Below, piece after piece: positions 26,170-35,312 of a DNA stretch of 64,000 nt (position 1 is the stretch's first letter; each line of letters opens with the position of its first letter). The position numbers were made by a program, and so were the translations under genes. The notes beneath the pieces were generated by a model that did not search any database, was not told where the DNA came from, and saw only the letters and a list, made by a program, of their open reading frames with translations. This DNA is from SAR202 cluster bacterium (lineage in GTDB: Bacteria > Chloroflexota > Dehalococcoidia > Lucifugimonadales > VXLM01), in the NCBI GenBank assembly GCA_022448725.1, contig JAKUTR010000007.1:22194-86193 (forward strand), given 5' to 3'.

Positions 26170-27084
26170 TTACAAACTCGCGATCATCTGTTGCAAGTTA
26201 TCCATGTTCTTTTGCATTGCTGCAACCCTACCCTGTGGGTGCTCGAAGTGAGTTGCCAGAGACAGCACCACATCACTATTCGCTTCTCCCAGATTATGCA
26301 GGATGTCTTGCCAGGGTACATCTCCTTCGCCAAAGGGTACGTAATCGAAGTCGATAATCGCTCCGTCGTTAACCCGCAGGTCTTTTATGTGAATCGAGTC
26401 GACGTAAGGCTGAACGTTGCTAAAGCCTGCTGTCGCTACATCGGGCTCGCCACAGTTGTAATTGTCGGCGGGTCCCCACATAACCTTTAGACGATCGGAA
26501 CCTACTCGATCGGCTAGTTCACGGAAGTGTAGGGTCGTGTTCGTGTAGTTCCAGGGCATCATGGCCAGCGAGACATTAACGTCGTATCGATCTGCTTGTT
26601 CGACAACGAGCTTGAAAGCTTGGACTAACTTCCCCATTTCAACTTCCGAGATAATCCCTCCTTGGGTTGCCCAACGCATTGGCCATGTCGGCTTATCTGC
26701 AGTGTATTCTCCAGGCCATGCGAACGTATAGGCTGCCACAGTATCTGTCCCCATTCGCTTGGCCAACTCCATCGATCGAATCAGATGACTGAACTCCTCC
26801 TTGAAGGTTGGATGTTCCCCAATCGAGCCAGCGGACACTTCGACCAGGTCGATAAATTTGAATGGAGAGCCAGCGCTGAGTTGCATCATTTTCACGTCAT
26901 ACTTTGCGTACAACTCGGCAATCTTGTCAGCCTCAGCGTCACTCATCTGCCCCACATGCCCGCCCTCATCGAGGTTCGTGAACCAAGGGTAGTCTGCCCC
27001 CAATTCCTTGGCTGTTGCAAGTGCATCGTCTAGCGGTAGACGTAATTCGTTAACGTACATCCCAATCTTGAATTCGTATGGCAT
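26170..27084 (-). CDS. Sugar phosphate isomerase/epimerase-like TIM-barrel protein with altered metal site
   Basis: A 304-residue xylose isomerase-like (AP_endonuc_2) barrel, with family features in DDALATAKELGADYPWF, MQLSAGSPF and SIHIKDLRV. By eye, two of the usual metal ligands are changed. The Glu in the LAIE-type strand reads LAMMPWN, and the Asp of the WDP-type strand reads VMWGPADNYN. The HIKD histidine remains. It may use a different site or be non-catalytic. The ATG is at 27084. The S9 peptidase follows after 3 bases; upstream is a divergent region shared with the second PhyH gene. Confidence 0.75.
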   Translation of the reverse strand: MPYEFKIGMYVNELRLPLDDALATAKELGADYPWFTNLDEGGHVGQMSDAEADKIAELYAKYDVKMMQLSAGSPFKFIDLVEVSAGSIGEHPTFKEEFSHLIRSMELAKRMGTDTVAAYTFAWPGEYTADKPTWPMRWATQGGIISEVEMGKLVQAFKLVVEQADRYDVNVSLAMMPWNYTNTTLHFRELADRVGSDRLKVMWGPADNYNCGEPDVATAGFSNVQPYVDSIHIKDLRVNDGAIIDFDYVPFGEGDVPWQDILHNLGEANSDVVLSLATHFEHPQGRVAAMQKNMDNLQQMIASL

Positions 27085-27167
27085 GGGAACCTTTCTATAT
27101 AGGCTTTCAGCATTGATCCGAACACTAAGGGGCAGTCTAGCTTAGACGACATATAGCCGCAATCCGA

Positions 27168-27197
27168 TTCGACCAAGAGACTTGGTACATATAGAAT
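27168..27197 (+). promoter_or_regulatory. Candidate promoter and operator ahead of PhyH-like gene 2
   Basis: TTCGAC (27168-27173), an 18-base spacer and TAGAAT (27192-27197) form a weak sigma-70-like promoter. The spacer holds a perfect inverted repeat CCAAG-AGA-CTTGG (27173-27185), well placed for a repressor. A wider imperfect GATTCG...CGAATC repeat flanks the region. Confidence 0.35.
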
Positions 27198-27228
27198 GGG
27201 CGTCCGAATCTGGGGTAGGAGAGACACA

Positions 27229-28005
27229 ATGACTTGGCAAGAGAACCCGTTACAACTCAAGAAAGATTGGGATGAGAATGGATATGCCGTGGTAAGAAAC
27301 TTCATGAGCGTTGAAGAGGTTGGGGAGCTTCGCGCCGAAATCGAGAGGTACATAGCTGAAATAGTACCGGAGGTACCCGAATACGAAGTTATGTACGAAG
27401 ATAAGGCGAAACCTGAGACCCTCAAGCGCCTTGGGCACATGTCTAAGTATGACGACTACTTTGCTAACCTGGTTCAAACCGGAAGGTTCGTAGAATTAGC
27501 AGGAACCTTACTTGGTGGCGAAGCCATCCCACAGTACTGCCAGCTTTTCAACAAGCCCGCACGTGTTGGAATTCAAACGCCGCCTCATCAGGATGCTTAC
27601 TATATTCCGCTAGAGCCTAATGAGGCATTGACAATGTGGCTAGCTCTAAATGATGTGGATGAGGAGAACGGCTGCCTACGCTACGTACCTGGCGCGCATA
27701 GGAAAGGCATCCGGCCACATCAAGCTAGCAATGTCTTTGGATTCTCACAGGGTATTAGTGATTTTGGAGAAGCAGAGCGTGCGGCTGAAGTAGCTTGCCC
27801 CGCAGCAGTTGGTGACGTGGTAATCCATCACTGGTCGATGGTGCATCGGGCCGATCCTAACACTAGCGACCGCGAGCGGTGGGGTCTCGGTTCGGTGTTC
27901 TACCGTGCCGATGCTAAGACTGATGAGGAACGCCAAGAAGCTCGCGCTCGTGAACTCGAAAAAACGCGGGAGAGATGGGAAGCGCAGGGTAAGTCTGGAC
28001 GCTGA
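27229..28005 (+). CDS. Phytanoyl-CoA dioxygenase (PhyH) family protein 2
   Basis: A 258-residue Fe(II)/2-oxoglutarate oxygenase. His120 and Asp122 (PPHQDAYYIPL) and His206 (SMVHRADPN) make the iron triad, with Arg217 placed for 2-oxoglutarate. The core LALNDVDEENGCLRYVPGAH is a very typical PhyH sequence. The ATG at 27229 has TAGGAGA 6 bases ahead and is preferred over one 11 codons upstream. It is a single gene between divergent and convergent neighbours. It is not close to the PhyH at 13777, so the two probably act on different substrates. Confidence 0.9.
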   Translation: MTWQENPLQLKKDWDENGYAVVRNFMSVEEVGELRAEIERYIAEIVPEVPEYEVMYEDKAKPETLKRLGHMSKYDDYFANLVQTGRFVELAGTLLGGEAIPQYCQLFNKPARVGIQTPPHQDAYYIPLEPNEALTMWLALNDVDEENGCLRYVPGAHRKGIRPHQASNVFGFSQGISDFGEAERAAEVACPAAVGDVVIHHWSMVHRADPNTSDRERWGLGSVFYRADAKTDEERQEARARELEKTRERWEAQGKSGR

Positions 28006-28045
28006 CCCTCTGAGGATAGCTATACTTCGTGTGTGGCAGCCACGC

Positions 28046-29425
28046 TTATTGGTCTGATCCTAAAAGAGTAGGGCTGGTTGAGTCCGGGCTTCGATACCTA
28101 CACATTTGCGGCAGTAGAATCCACATGCCTGCAGCAAATAGCAGCAGTCCCCCAGCCGAGATAGCACTCGCGATCTGAACCCCCAGTATTTGGGCAATTG
28201 TACCTACAGTAAGTGCTCCTATCGGCATGGCAACATGAGTGGCTGTTGCTAGTGAGGTTACCCGTCCCCTTAGTTCGTCGGGGACGATAGTCTGAACGGC
28301 AACCGTCACGATAGTCCAATAAACAACCATAACGGAGCTGTACGGGAGAAGTATTGCGATTGCGATAACAAGACTATCGGTTCTTGAGAAAGCGAAAAGG
28401 CCAATGGCCATCCCAATCATTGTAATTAGGGTGATAGGTCCTTTGGCACGTAGATCCCCGATCGATGCAAGGACCAGAGTGCCTAGAGTCATTCCTGCGC
28501 CGAGAGTAGATATCAGCAACCCAAGAACCTGTGGCCCTCCGCTAAACACATCGGATGCATATACGGGCATTAGCCCCATGTTGGTTGGAGTAATAAAGAG
28601 GAGCGGCGCCACGGGCATGATTGTGAACCCGAAGAGGGGTTTATTAGCCCATAGGTATCGACCCGCTTGGACTATATCAGAGTACGCTGATTTGGGGTCA
28701 ACGGCTCGGCGCTGCCGGGGAGGGGTTTTTACGGCGAACCCGGCAAGAGTGCCCAGCAGAATACATACCCCAGCTATTGCAGTGGACCAGCCGGGCCCAA
28801 TCACTGCAATGAGTACCCCAGTTGTTATCGGAATGAACAATCTTGTGGAGCTGTCTGCAAAGCTCAACAAGGCGAAAGCGTTAACCAATTTTTGGCGAGG
28901 AACTACAGTCGAGGCGACTGAACTAAGTGCTGGCCCGTACATAGTTCCGACTGCACCGTTTACGAGTGAGAAGGTGAAAATCACCCAAGTGTGAACCAAA
29001 TCTAGGATGACAAACAAGCTAAAAGTTATAGCAATTACTCCCTGCATGCCCAGAGAAAAAATCATAAGCTTCCGTCGGTCCCACGCATCTGTGAGCACAC
29101 CTGCGATGGGTCCCAAAATTACAGGGGGAGCTGCTTGTAGACCGATTGCCATTGCTGTCAGGAAGGGCGAGTTCGTCACCTCGAAAGTGAGCCAGCCTAG
29201 GATGACTTGGAGCGCCCACATCCCAATTACATGTGAGCAAATAACGATCCACACGAACCGAAAACTACGGAACTGAAGAGACTCGAGGGTTCTCACTCGG
29301 AAGAAGAGTGATGTTTGGGTTCCCCGAGATTCTTGCCCTTGCTGCGGTACGGCGTCACCGCCTAGGAGGGACCCGACTTCCTGGGCGCGGCTATGGGAAC
29401 TTGAGCCTGATCTAGCTTCACTCAT
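28046..29425 (-). CDS. MFS transporter, EntS-like (MFS_3) exporter type
   Basis: A 459-residue inner-membrane transporter with about 12 hydrophobic helices after a hydrophilic N-terminal stretch of 40-50 residues. The sequences SLQFRSFRFVWIVICSHVIG and ILGPIAGVLTDAWDRRKLM (the DxxDRR loop between helices 2 and 3) are typical of the transmembrane secretion effector / EntS group, which exports siderophores or small hydrophobic compounds. The ATG at 29425 is chosen with AGG 9 bases upstream; an ATG three codons earlier is possible. No biosynthetic neighbours hint at the cargo. Confidence 0.85.
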   Translation of the reverse strand: MSEARSGSSSHSRAQEVGSLLGGDAVPQQGQESRGTQTSLFFRVRTLESLQFRSFRFVWIVICSHVIGMWALQVILGWLTFEVTNSPFLTAMAIGLQAAPPVILGPIAGVLTDAWDRRKLMIFSLGMQGVIAITFSLFVILDLVHTWVIFTFSLVNGAVGTMYGPALSSVASTVVPRQKLVNAFALLSFADSSTRLFIPITTGVLIAVIGPGWSTAIAGVCILLGTLAGFAVKTPPRQRRAVDPKSAYSDIVQAGRYLWANKPLFGFTIMPVAPLLFITPTNMGLMPVYASDVFSGGPQVLGLLISTLGAGMTLGTLVLASIGDLRAKGPITLITMIGMAIGLFAFSRTDSLVIAIAILLPYSSVMVVYWTIVTVAVQTIVPDELRGRVTSLATATHVAMPIGALTVGTIAQILGVQIASAISAGGLLLFAAGMWILLPQMCRYRSPDSTSPTLLGSDQ

Positions 29426-29685
29426 ATGATGCATCCTATTATGCTAACTACCGACGTTGCGGTGAGCCTGGTCCTTGCATCAATAAGTGATAGCGAGAGG
29501 AGCGCGGCACACTCATTTTACATGATAAATAATTCATGAAACAAGATACTTTGAGAGTATTTTCTTTTGCTGAACCTGAGCAAGCGGTTAGAGTTAGCGT
29601 CCCAGTTTGCGTCTTAGGCTCTCACATGCGAAAGTTAAAGGATGTACTAAGCCAGAGTAGCTTCACATCATAAAGGGAGGGAACG

Positions 29686-31257
29686 ATGAACCGCCCACGA
29701 CTGATTTACTACAACGATGCCCATCACTTCCATGCTAAGCGCCTAGAGCCGCCAGCAAGTATTCATATGCTGGAGTGGCCGGTAAATGAGATTGCGGGAA
29801 CGGGGGTTGACCTTCTTGCACTTGGCCTTGGCTACGGAGATGTTTACTTCCATCAGAGCAAAGTAGGACGAGTTGTAGGGCAACAGAAAGAGGTGTGGGA
29901 TAACTACATTGACTGGCGCATAATGCGAATGGTCCAAGAAGCTGCTGCCAAGGGAACAGACCAACTTCGCGAGGTTATACGGAGGGGGCACGAGACAGGC
30001 ATAAAGGTGTTTCCGAGTATTAAGCTACAAGATGGTTCGGTTCCCTATGGTGAACGTTGCGGTAAGCTCAAGTGGGAGCGAGGCCAGGAAGTCTGTATCG
30101 GTGAGGAAGGCCGGGCTGAGTGGTCCTACGATTACGCTAACGCAGAAGTGCGTGATTACAAGCTCGCTTTGATTCGTGAAGTGCTTGAGGACTATCGAGC
30201 TGATGGTATAGAGCTTGACTACTTGTTCGGGAACGTTTACTTCAAGGAGGCAGAGGTCCAACAAGGGATGAAGATCATGGCTGATTTCGTCTCTGAGGTC
30301 AGGGAACTCGCAACACAGATCGGCCAGAAGCAAGATCGGGAAGTTGGTGTAATGGCGCGAGTTGGACTGCTTCGCGATGAGAATATGGAACAAGGCTTAG
30401 ATGTACAGCAGTGGCTCAAGGATGGGGCGCTTGACCACGTTGTTGGACAGGATCCGTACGTGCTGAGTGAGACTAGCGTCCAGCAATCTTGGATGCCAGA
30501 GGCGGCTAACGCAGTTGGAGTAGGAGCTTACTACCGCCCACCACGACGTGTTTATGATGAGCGGGTAGGTCTCCCAAGTATCGAGATGTACCGTGCTTTG
30601 AACCAGATGCTGATCTCTGATGGATGGGCGGGCCAGTACCACGGGTATCTCCTGTGGCCATTTGACAATCGGGAATACCAGATCCTCCGTGAACTCGCTC
30701 ATCCTGAAGTACATGTTCGTAGCCGAAAGCGTTATATAACTCAGCCCAAGGAGGGAGTGGAAGGCCAACCTACAACGACCCCTCACCGCCAATGCCCAGT
30801 TCAACTTGTGGAGGGCGAGACCGCTAAGGTTAACCTTCTGATAGCTGACGATGTTGATGCTGCGAAGTCTGATGGGGAGATGCGAAAGCCAGTTTTAACT
30901 CTAAGGTTCTCATATTTCTGTATTGAGGATGAGTACGAAATACGCTTCAATGGCCAAGTGTTACCGATTGAGGAGTTCGAAATCACAGATGAACGTGGTT
31001 TGGAGATGCGTCTTCGTCTAGCAGGTAGTATGAGTGTTCAGGCACCGCTTGGTATGTCAGCCCACTGGTTCCGATGTAAGCTCCCAATAGACTTGGTTAG
31101 GCAGGGCGACAACCTGATTGAGGTCGCAATGGGTAAACTCGATCCTAAGGCGGGGTTCACCCGCAGCATAAATGGGGCTGAGGTCCTTATGCGATATAGG
31201 GATATGGAGCGACCTGAGGGCTTTGATGTAGATCGGATTGCCCCCTTGTCTGCCTAG
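29686..31257 (+). CDS. Glycosyl hydrolase-like (GHL10-type) TIM-barrel protein
   Basis: A 523-residue cytosolic-looking protein. The first 370 residues look like a glycoside-hydrolase-like TIM barrel (GHL10 type): LREVIRRGHETGIKVFPSI, then WSYDYANAEVRDYKLALIREVLEDY, then ADGIELDYLFG with acidic residues at a strand end. The remainder is a beta-rich domain (LTLRFSYFCIEDEYEIRFNGQ). There is no signal peptide, which is unusual for a polysaccharide hydrolase. A strong ribosome site, AAAGGGAGGG, precedes the ATG. Family placement is from general pattern, and the substrate is unknown. Confidence 0.6.
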   Translation: MNRPRLIYYNDAHHFHAKRLEPPASIHMLEWPVNEIAGTGVDLLALGLGYGDVYFHQSKVGRVVGQQKEVWDNYIDWRIMRMVQEAAAKGTDQLREVIRRGHETGIKVFPSIKLQDGSVPYGERCGKLKWERGQEVCIGEEGRAEWSYDYANAEVRDYKLALIREVLEDYRADGIELDYLFGNVYFKEAEVQQGMKIMADFVSEVRELATQIGQKQDREVGVMARVGLLRDENMEQGLDVQQWLKDGALDHVVGQDPYVLSETSVQQSWMPEAANAVGVGAYYRPPRRVYDERVGLPSIEMYRALNQMLISDGWAGQYHGYLLWPFDNREYQILRELAHPEVHVRSRKRYITQPKEGVEGQPTTTPHRQCPVQLVEGETAKVNLLIADDVDAAKSDGEMRKPVLTLRFSYFCIEDEYEIRFNGQVLPIEEFEITDERGLEMRLRLAGSMSVQAPLGMSAHWFRCKLPIDLVRQGDNLIEVAMGKLDPKAGFTRSINGAEVLMRYRDMERPEGFDVDRIAPLSA

Positions 31258-31327
31258 GAGGCTTTGAATACAGATTAGGTTAAACTTTTTGCAGTGGTTA
31301 ACAGCTTCCCCCCAGTGGGGTGTGGCG

Positions 31328-31356
31328 TTGTTGACCTGCAGCAGGTTTGCTATACT
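31328..31356 (+). promoter_or_regulatory. Promoter of the molybdenum hydroxylase operon with internal palindrome
   Basis: TTGTTG (31328-31333) and TATACT (31351-31356) are 17 bases apart, and an upstream TG gives an extended -10. A perfect 13-base palindrome ACCTGC-A-GCAGGT (31334-31346) occupies the spacer and could be an operator. The leader to the start codon is about 110 bases and contains ACTTGG-ATG-CCAAGT (31409-31423) and a 7-pair hairpin (31440-31459) just ahead of the ribosome site. Confidence 0.6.
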
Positions 31357-31475
31357 GACCCGCACTTGTTTAGCTACGTAATTCAGTACTTGGACTTTGT
31401 GACAATTAACTTGGATGCCAAGTGGCTTACGACATACAGTACCGGTGACAATACTGGTAGGGAAAGGAGTCGAAA

Positions 31476-32357
31476 TTGAAGTGGATTGATTATGCACGTC
31501 CACAGACGGTTGCAGAGGCCGTCCAGCTTCTCACTGAAAGAGGGGATGGTGCACGCGCTATGGCGGGTGGTACCGACCTGATAGTTCAGCTGAGAGTTGG
31601 GCGACGTCAGCCTGACCACGTTGTGGACGTTAAACATATCCCGGATCTCAACGAGGTAAACACAAGTGGTGGCGGTGTCACGTTAGGAGCTGCTGTTCCT
31701 TGCCACATCATCTATAACAACGATGCGATTAAAGATGCCTTCCCGGCGCTTGTGGACTCCGCATCAATTATAGGAGGGACGCAGATTCAGGGTAGGGCTT
31801 CAATTGGAGGCAATCTTTGCAATGCTGCCCCAAGTGCGGATGCTATTCCTACACTAATTGCTCTTGGTGCCACTGCTAATGTGTCTGGCTCGACTGGCGA
31901 AAGATCGGTCGCCATAGAAGATTTTTGTACTGGACCGGGGCAGAATGTTCTCGGTGCCGATGAGCTTCTAACGTCAATTAGTATCCCTGCACAGGGCGCG
32001 AACTCGGGAGCTCGATACCAACGGTTTATTCCGCGCAATGAAATGGACATAGCTGTGGTTGGTGTAGGTGCCAGCGTTACCCTTAATAACGGTAGTTTCG
32101 AGTCCGTTCGTGTCTCGCTTGCTTCTGTAGCACCGACCCCGCTTTTTGTTACCGAGATAAATGATGAACTAGCAGGGAAAGACGTTACCGACGAAAATAT
32201 TGCGAAGGCAGGTGAGATTGCAAAGGACGCCGCAAAGCCAATCAGCGACATGCGTGGCACGGCTGACTACCGTAGACATCTATGTGATGTCATGACCCGG
32301 CGCGTTCTTAGTGACGCTATTACCCGAGCACGAGGAGGTAACGTAGATGCCCACTAA
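31476..32357 (+). CDS. Molybdenum hydroxylase FAD-binding subunit (CoxM/CutM-like)
   Basis: Medium subunit of a xanthine dehydrogenase-family enzyme; it carries FAD and passes electrons from the Fe-S subunit. The 293-residue protein has the two FAD motifs AMAGGTDLIVQL and RASIGGNLCNAAPSADAIP and the C-terminal CO-dehydrogenase flavoprotein domain. The start is TTG at 31476, supported by AAGGAG 7 bases upstream. The end overlaps the small-subunit gene by 11 bases. Gene order M-S-L is the same as in coxMSL operons. Confidence 0.92.
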   Translation: MKWIDYARPQTVAEAVQLLTERGDGARAMAGGTDLIVQLRVGRRQPDHVVDVKHIPDLNEVNTSGGGVTLGAAVPCHIIYNNDAIKDAFPALVDSASIIGGTQIQGRASIGGNLCNAAPSADAIPTLIALGATANVSGSTGERSVAIEDFCTGPGQNVLGADELLTSISIPAQGANSGARYQRFIPRNEMDIAVVGVGASVTLNNGSFESVRVSLASVAPTPLFVTEINDELAGKDVTDENIAKAGEIAKDAAKPISDMRGTADYRRHLCDVMTRRVLSDAITRARGGNVDAH

Positions 32358-32823
32358 ATCATACGTTCAAACAAACATTAACGGCGAGAGCGTTGAGTTC
32401 CTAGCTGAGCCCCGCCAAAGTCTTCTTGAGGTTCTTCGTGACACCCTGCAACTCACCGGTGCTAAGGAAGGTTGCAACGATGGTAACTGTGGAGCCTGTA
32501 CGGTCAAGATGGATGGGAGGATTGTCTGCTCCTGTCTGGTCTTCGGCGTGGAGGCTGAAGGAGCTGACATTGAGACCATAGAAGGGATGGCTAGTCCAGA
32601 GGGATTGCATCCTCTTCAGACGGCGTTTTTGGAAAATGCTGCGCTTCAGTGTGGCATTTGTACTCCGGGTTTTCTTATGGCATCCAAGGCGTTGCTTGAT
32701 CACAACCCGAATCCAACTGAAGGACAGATTCGTTGGTGGTTGGCAAATAACCTTTGCCGCTGTACCGGTTACGACAAGATCGTACGAGCGGTAATGGATG
32801 CGGCACAGAAGATGCAGGCCTAA
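32347..32823 (+). CDS. Molybdenum hydroxylase 2Fe-2S subunit (CoxS/CutS-like)
   Basis: Small electron-transfer subunit, 158 residues, with two [2Fe-2S] clusters. The plant-ferredoxin-type site is GCNDGNCGACTV plus a later Cys (IVCSC), and the C-terminal helical site is QCGICTPGF with NLCRCTGYDKIV. All eight expected cysteines are visible. It starts inside the end of the FAD subunit gene and is followed after 24 bases by the large subunit with an AGGAGG ribosome site. Confidence 0.95.
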   Translation: MPTKSYVQTNINGESVEFLAEPRQSLLEVLRDTLQLTGAKEGCNDGNCGACTVKMDGRIVCSCLVFGVEAEGADIETIEGMASPEGLHPLQTAFLENAALQCGICTPGFLMASKALLDHNPNPTEGQIRWWLANNLCRCTGYDKIVRAVMDAAQKMQA

Positions 32824-32847
32824 GCAGCATACATAGGAGGTACCCCT

Positions 32848-35166
32848 ATGACGACGACACGCGAACCAAACAAGGTTTTGTCTCAGATTGAATACGATGT
32901 CATCGGCACGCGGCCGATCCGGCCTGATGGGGCGGACAAGGTTACTGGTAGGGCCAAATATAGTGCAGACTTCACTATCTCAGGTGCGATATATGGCAAA
33001 CTGGTTCGTTCACCACATGCGCACGCGAGGATCATCTCAATCGATACCAGCAAGGCCGAAGCACACCCTTCAGTTAAAGCTGTAGTGACGGGGGAAGATC
33101 TGCCCAAGACTGTAATAGGAGCAGACGGTGATCGTCCCAAAACTAGTGGCGAGATTGCTGCTGATCTGAAATATCTCAGGCACCAAATCATGGCTACTGA
33201 GAAGGTTGTATTTGGAAACCAGCCAGTGGCAGCTGTGGCCGCAGCCACAGCTCACGATGCCGAAGAGGCAGCCAAATTGGTTGAAGTCAAATATGAGATT
33301 TTGCCGTCAGTGACGGAAGTTCGAGCAGCAATGGAAGACGATGCGCCTGTGCTTCACGATGATATTGAAATGACAGAGTTTGGTGAGAAAACAGGACGAA
33401 AAGGTAACATCGCTGACCACTTTCAAAACAAGATTGGTGATCCTCAAAAAGGTTTTGAGCAGGCGGATGTCATAGTCGAGCGTGAATTTAATACAGCGAC
33501 GGTTCATCAGGGATATATAGAGCCTCATAGCTGCACTGTTCACTGGCGTGACGACGATAGAATTTTCATTTGGAATAGCTGCCAGGGTCCATTCAATATC
33601 AGAGATGCCACCGCTGAAGTCCTTGGAGTTCCTCTGACAAACGTTAAGTTGACACCCCAAGAAATTGGAGGCGGTTTTGGCGGTAAGTTTGAGCCCTACG
33701 GGGAACCAGTGCTTGCACTACTTTCTAAGAAGGCTGGTGCTCCAGTTAAGATGTGGATGACACGTACAGAGGATCTTGAGGCAACCGGTCCATCCCCGGG
33801 TTCGTATGTGCGAGTCAAGATGGGAGCCACTAAAGACGGTAAGATCGTAGCTGGAGAGGCCGAGTTGGCCTTTGAGGCTGGGGCTTATCCAGGATCTGTG
33901 GTTGAGGCTGGTGGAGAGTGTGTATTTGCTCCTTACGATATTCCAAACGCTGTAGTTGATGGATATGACGTAGTCGTCAATAAATCGAAGATGGCAGCCT
34001 ACCGAGCACCGGGAGCAACCAATGCTGAATTTGCTTCTGAGACTGTGGTAGATGAGCTTGCGCAGAAACTTGATATCGACCCGATAGAGTTCCGGCTGAT
34101 GAACGCAGCCAAGGAAGGAACACGAAAAGTAGACGGTACCTCTTTCCCGCGGATAGGCCTTGTCGAAGTGCTTGAGGCTCTCAAGGACCATGATCACTGG
34201 AAGAGTCCGATTGAAGGCGATAATGTGGCTCGAGGGTTCGCCTGTGCTTATTGGATGAACGCTGGCTTACAGTCAGCGGTGAACTTAGCTGTTAATTCAG
34301 ATGGCAGAGTGAGTCTGACCGAAGGTTCTCCAGACATTGGGGGGTCTCGTGCATCTATCTCCATGCAGGCGGCAGAGATCCTGGGCATTCCATCCGAGGA
34401 TATTCTCCCATCTGTGGTGGATACTGACTCAATTGGGTTTACCTTTGGCACCGGTGGTAGCCGCACGACGTTCGCGACCGGGTATGCAGCAATTGAGGCC
34501 GCCAAAGATGTAAAGCAGCAGATGATTGAACGAGCCGCACTGATATGGGGGGTTGCCCCTGAATCAGTGCAGATGGACAAGGGCAATATTCATGCTGGTA
34601 ACGGCGCTGAGTTAAAGATGACGTTTAAAGAATTAGCCGCGGAAATGAACGATACTGGTGGTGCAATAACAGGCCGTGGTTCTGTTAACCCTTCAGGTGT
34701 TGGGGCTGCCTTTGCTGGACTCATCGTTGATATCCATGCTGATCCTGAAACCGGTAAGGTTCAGATTCTTCGGGCGACTATTGCACAGGATGCAGGTAAA
34801 GCTATCCATCCAAGTTATGTTGAAGGACAGTTGCAGGGTGGTACAGCTCAAGGTATTGGATGGGGTCTGAATGAGGAATACTTCATGAGTGACGAAGGCC
34901 GCATGGCCAATAGTAGCTTCCTCGATTATAGGATGCCAACCGCACTTGACTTGCCGATGATCGATACAGTGATTGTAGAGGTAGCAAACCCAGGTCACCC
35001 GTTTGGTGTGCGTGGTGTGGGTGAGGTTAACATCGCACCGCCCCCTGCTGCTATTGCGAACGCTCTGAGTAGGAGTTTGGGAGTACGGATGGAGCGGCTG
35101 CCGATGAATCCTAATACCGTGATGGAGACCATGTGGGCAAACAATGGGAGTAGCAACGGATCGTAG
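32848..35166 (+). CDS. Molybdenum hydroxylase large catalytic subunit (xanthine dehydrogenase family)
   Basis: A 772-residue molybdopterin-cytosine-dinucleotide type catalytic subunit. Conserved sites are EIGGGFGGKFEPYGE, FGTGGSRTTFATG and the catalytic Glu in RGVGEVNIAPPPAA. The active-site loop reads AYRAPGATNAEF. That is neither the AYxCSFR of form I CO dehydrogenase nor the AYRGAGR of form II. It is therefore probably an oxidoreductase for an aromatic, N-heterocyclic or aldehyde substrate, not CO. An ATG at 32848 follows AGGAGG. The operon ends at the terminator 35191-35242. Molybdenum cofactor genes are not in this window. Confidence 0.92.
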   Translation: MTTTREPNKVLSQIEYDVIGTRPIRPDGADKVTGRAKYSADFTISGAIYGKLVRSPHAHARIISIDTSKAEAHPSVKAVVTGEDLPKTVIGADGDRPKTSGEIAADLKYLRHQIMATEKVVFGNQPVAAVAAATAHDAEEAAKLVEVKYEILPSVTEVRAAMEDDAPVLHDDIEMTEFGEKTGRKGNIADHFQNKIGDPQKGFEQADVIVEREFNTATVHQGYIEPHSCTVHWRDDDRIFIWNSCQGPFNIRDATAEVLGVPLTNVKLTPQEIGGGFGGKFEPYGEPVLALLSKKAGAPVKMWMTRTEDLEATGPSPGSYVRVKMGATKDGKIVAGEAELAFEAGAYPGSVVEAGGECVFAPYDIPNAVVDGYDVVVNKSKMAAYRAPGATNAEFASETVVDELAQKLDIDPIEFRLMNAAKEGTRKVDGTSFPRIGLVEVLEALKDHDHWKSPIEGDNVARGFACAYWMNAGLQSAVNLAVNSDGRVSLTEGSPDIGGSRASISMQAAEILGIPSEDILPSVVDTDSIGFTFGTGGSRTTFATGYAAIEAAKDVKQQMIERAALIWGVAPESVQMDKGNIHAGNGAELKMTFKELAAEMNDTGGAITGRGSVNPSGVGAAFAGLIVDIHADPETGKVQILRATIAQDAGKAIHPSYVEGQLQGGTAQGIGWGLNEEYFMSDEGRMANSSFLDYRMPTALDLPMIDTVIVEVANPGHPFGVRGVGEVNIAPPPAAIANALSRSLGVRMERLPMNPNTVMETMWANNGSSNGS

Positions 35167-35190
35167 GTCTGCACAATAGCTTAATATGCT

Positions 35191-35242
35191 AGAAATAAAA
35201 CAGCCACCCTCTTGTTATTGAAAGGGTGGCTGTTTTATTTCT
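35191..35242. terminator. Bidirectional terminator between the molybdenum hydroxylase operon and hisS
   Basis: Perfect 20-base inverted repeat (35191-35210 with 35223-35242) with a 12-base loop. Each arm has a GC core (CAGCCACCCT) flanked by AAATAAAA or TTTTATTT, so either strand ends in a T-run. It separates convergent genes. Confidence 0.92.
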
Positions 35243-35312
35243 GTAGCCTTATTCTGGAAGATTGAAAACCAACTTGGTCTATTGACACTATTCTTTGTCT
35301 CACTGGCCAGGG

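Noticed and set aside
32848..35166. CO dehydrogenase (CoxL)
   Set aside because: Active-site loop is AYRAPGA, not AYxCSFR (form I) or AYRGAGR (form II).
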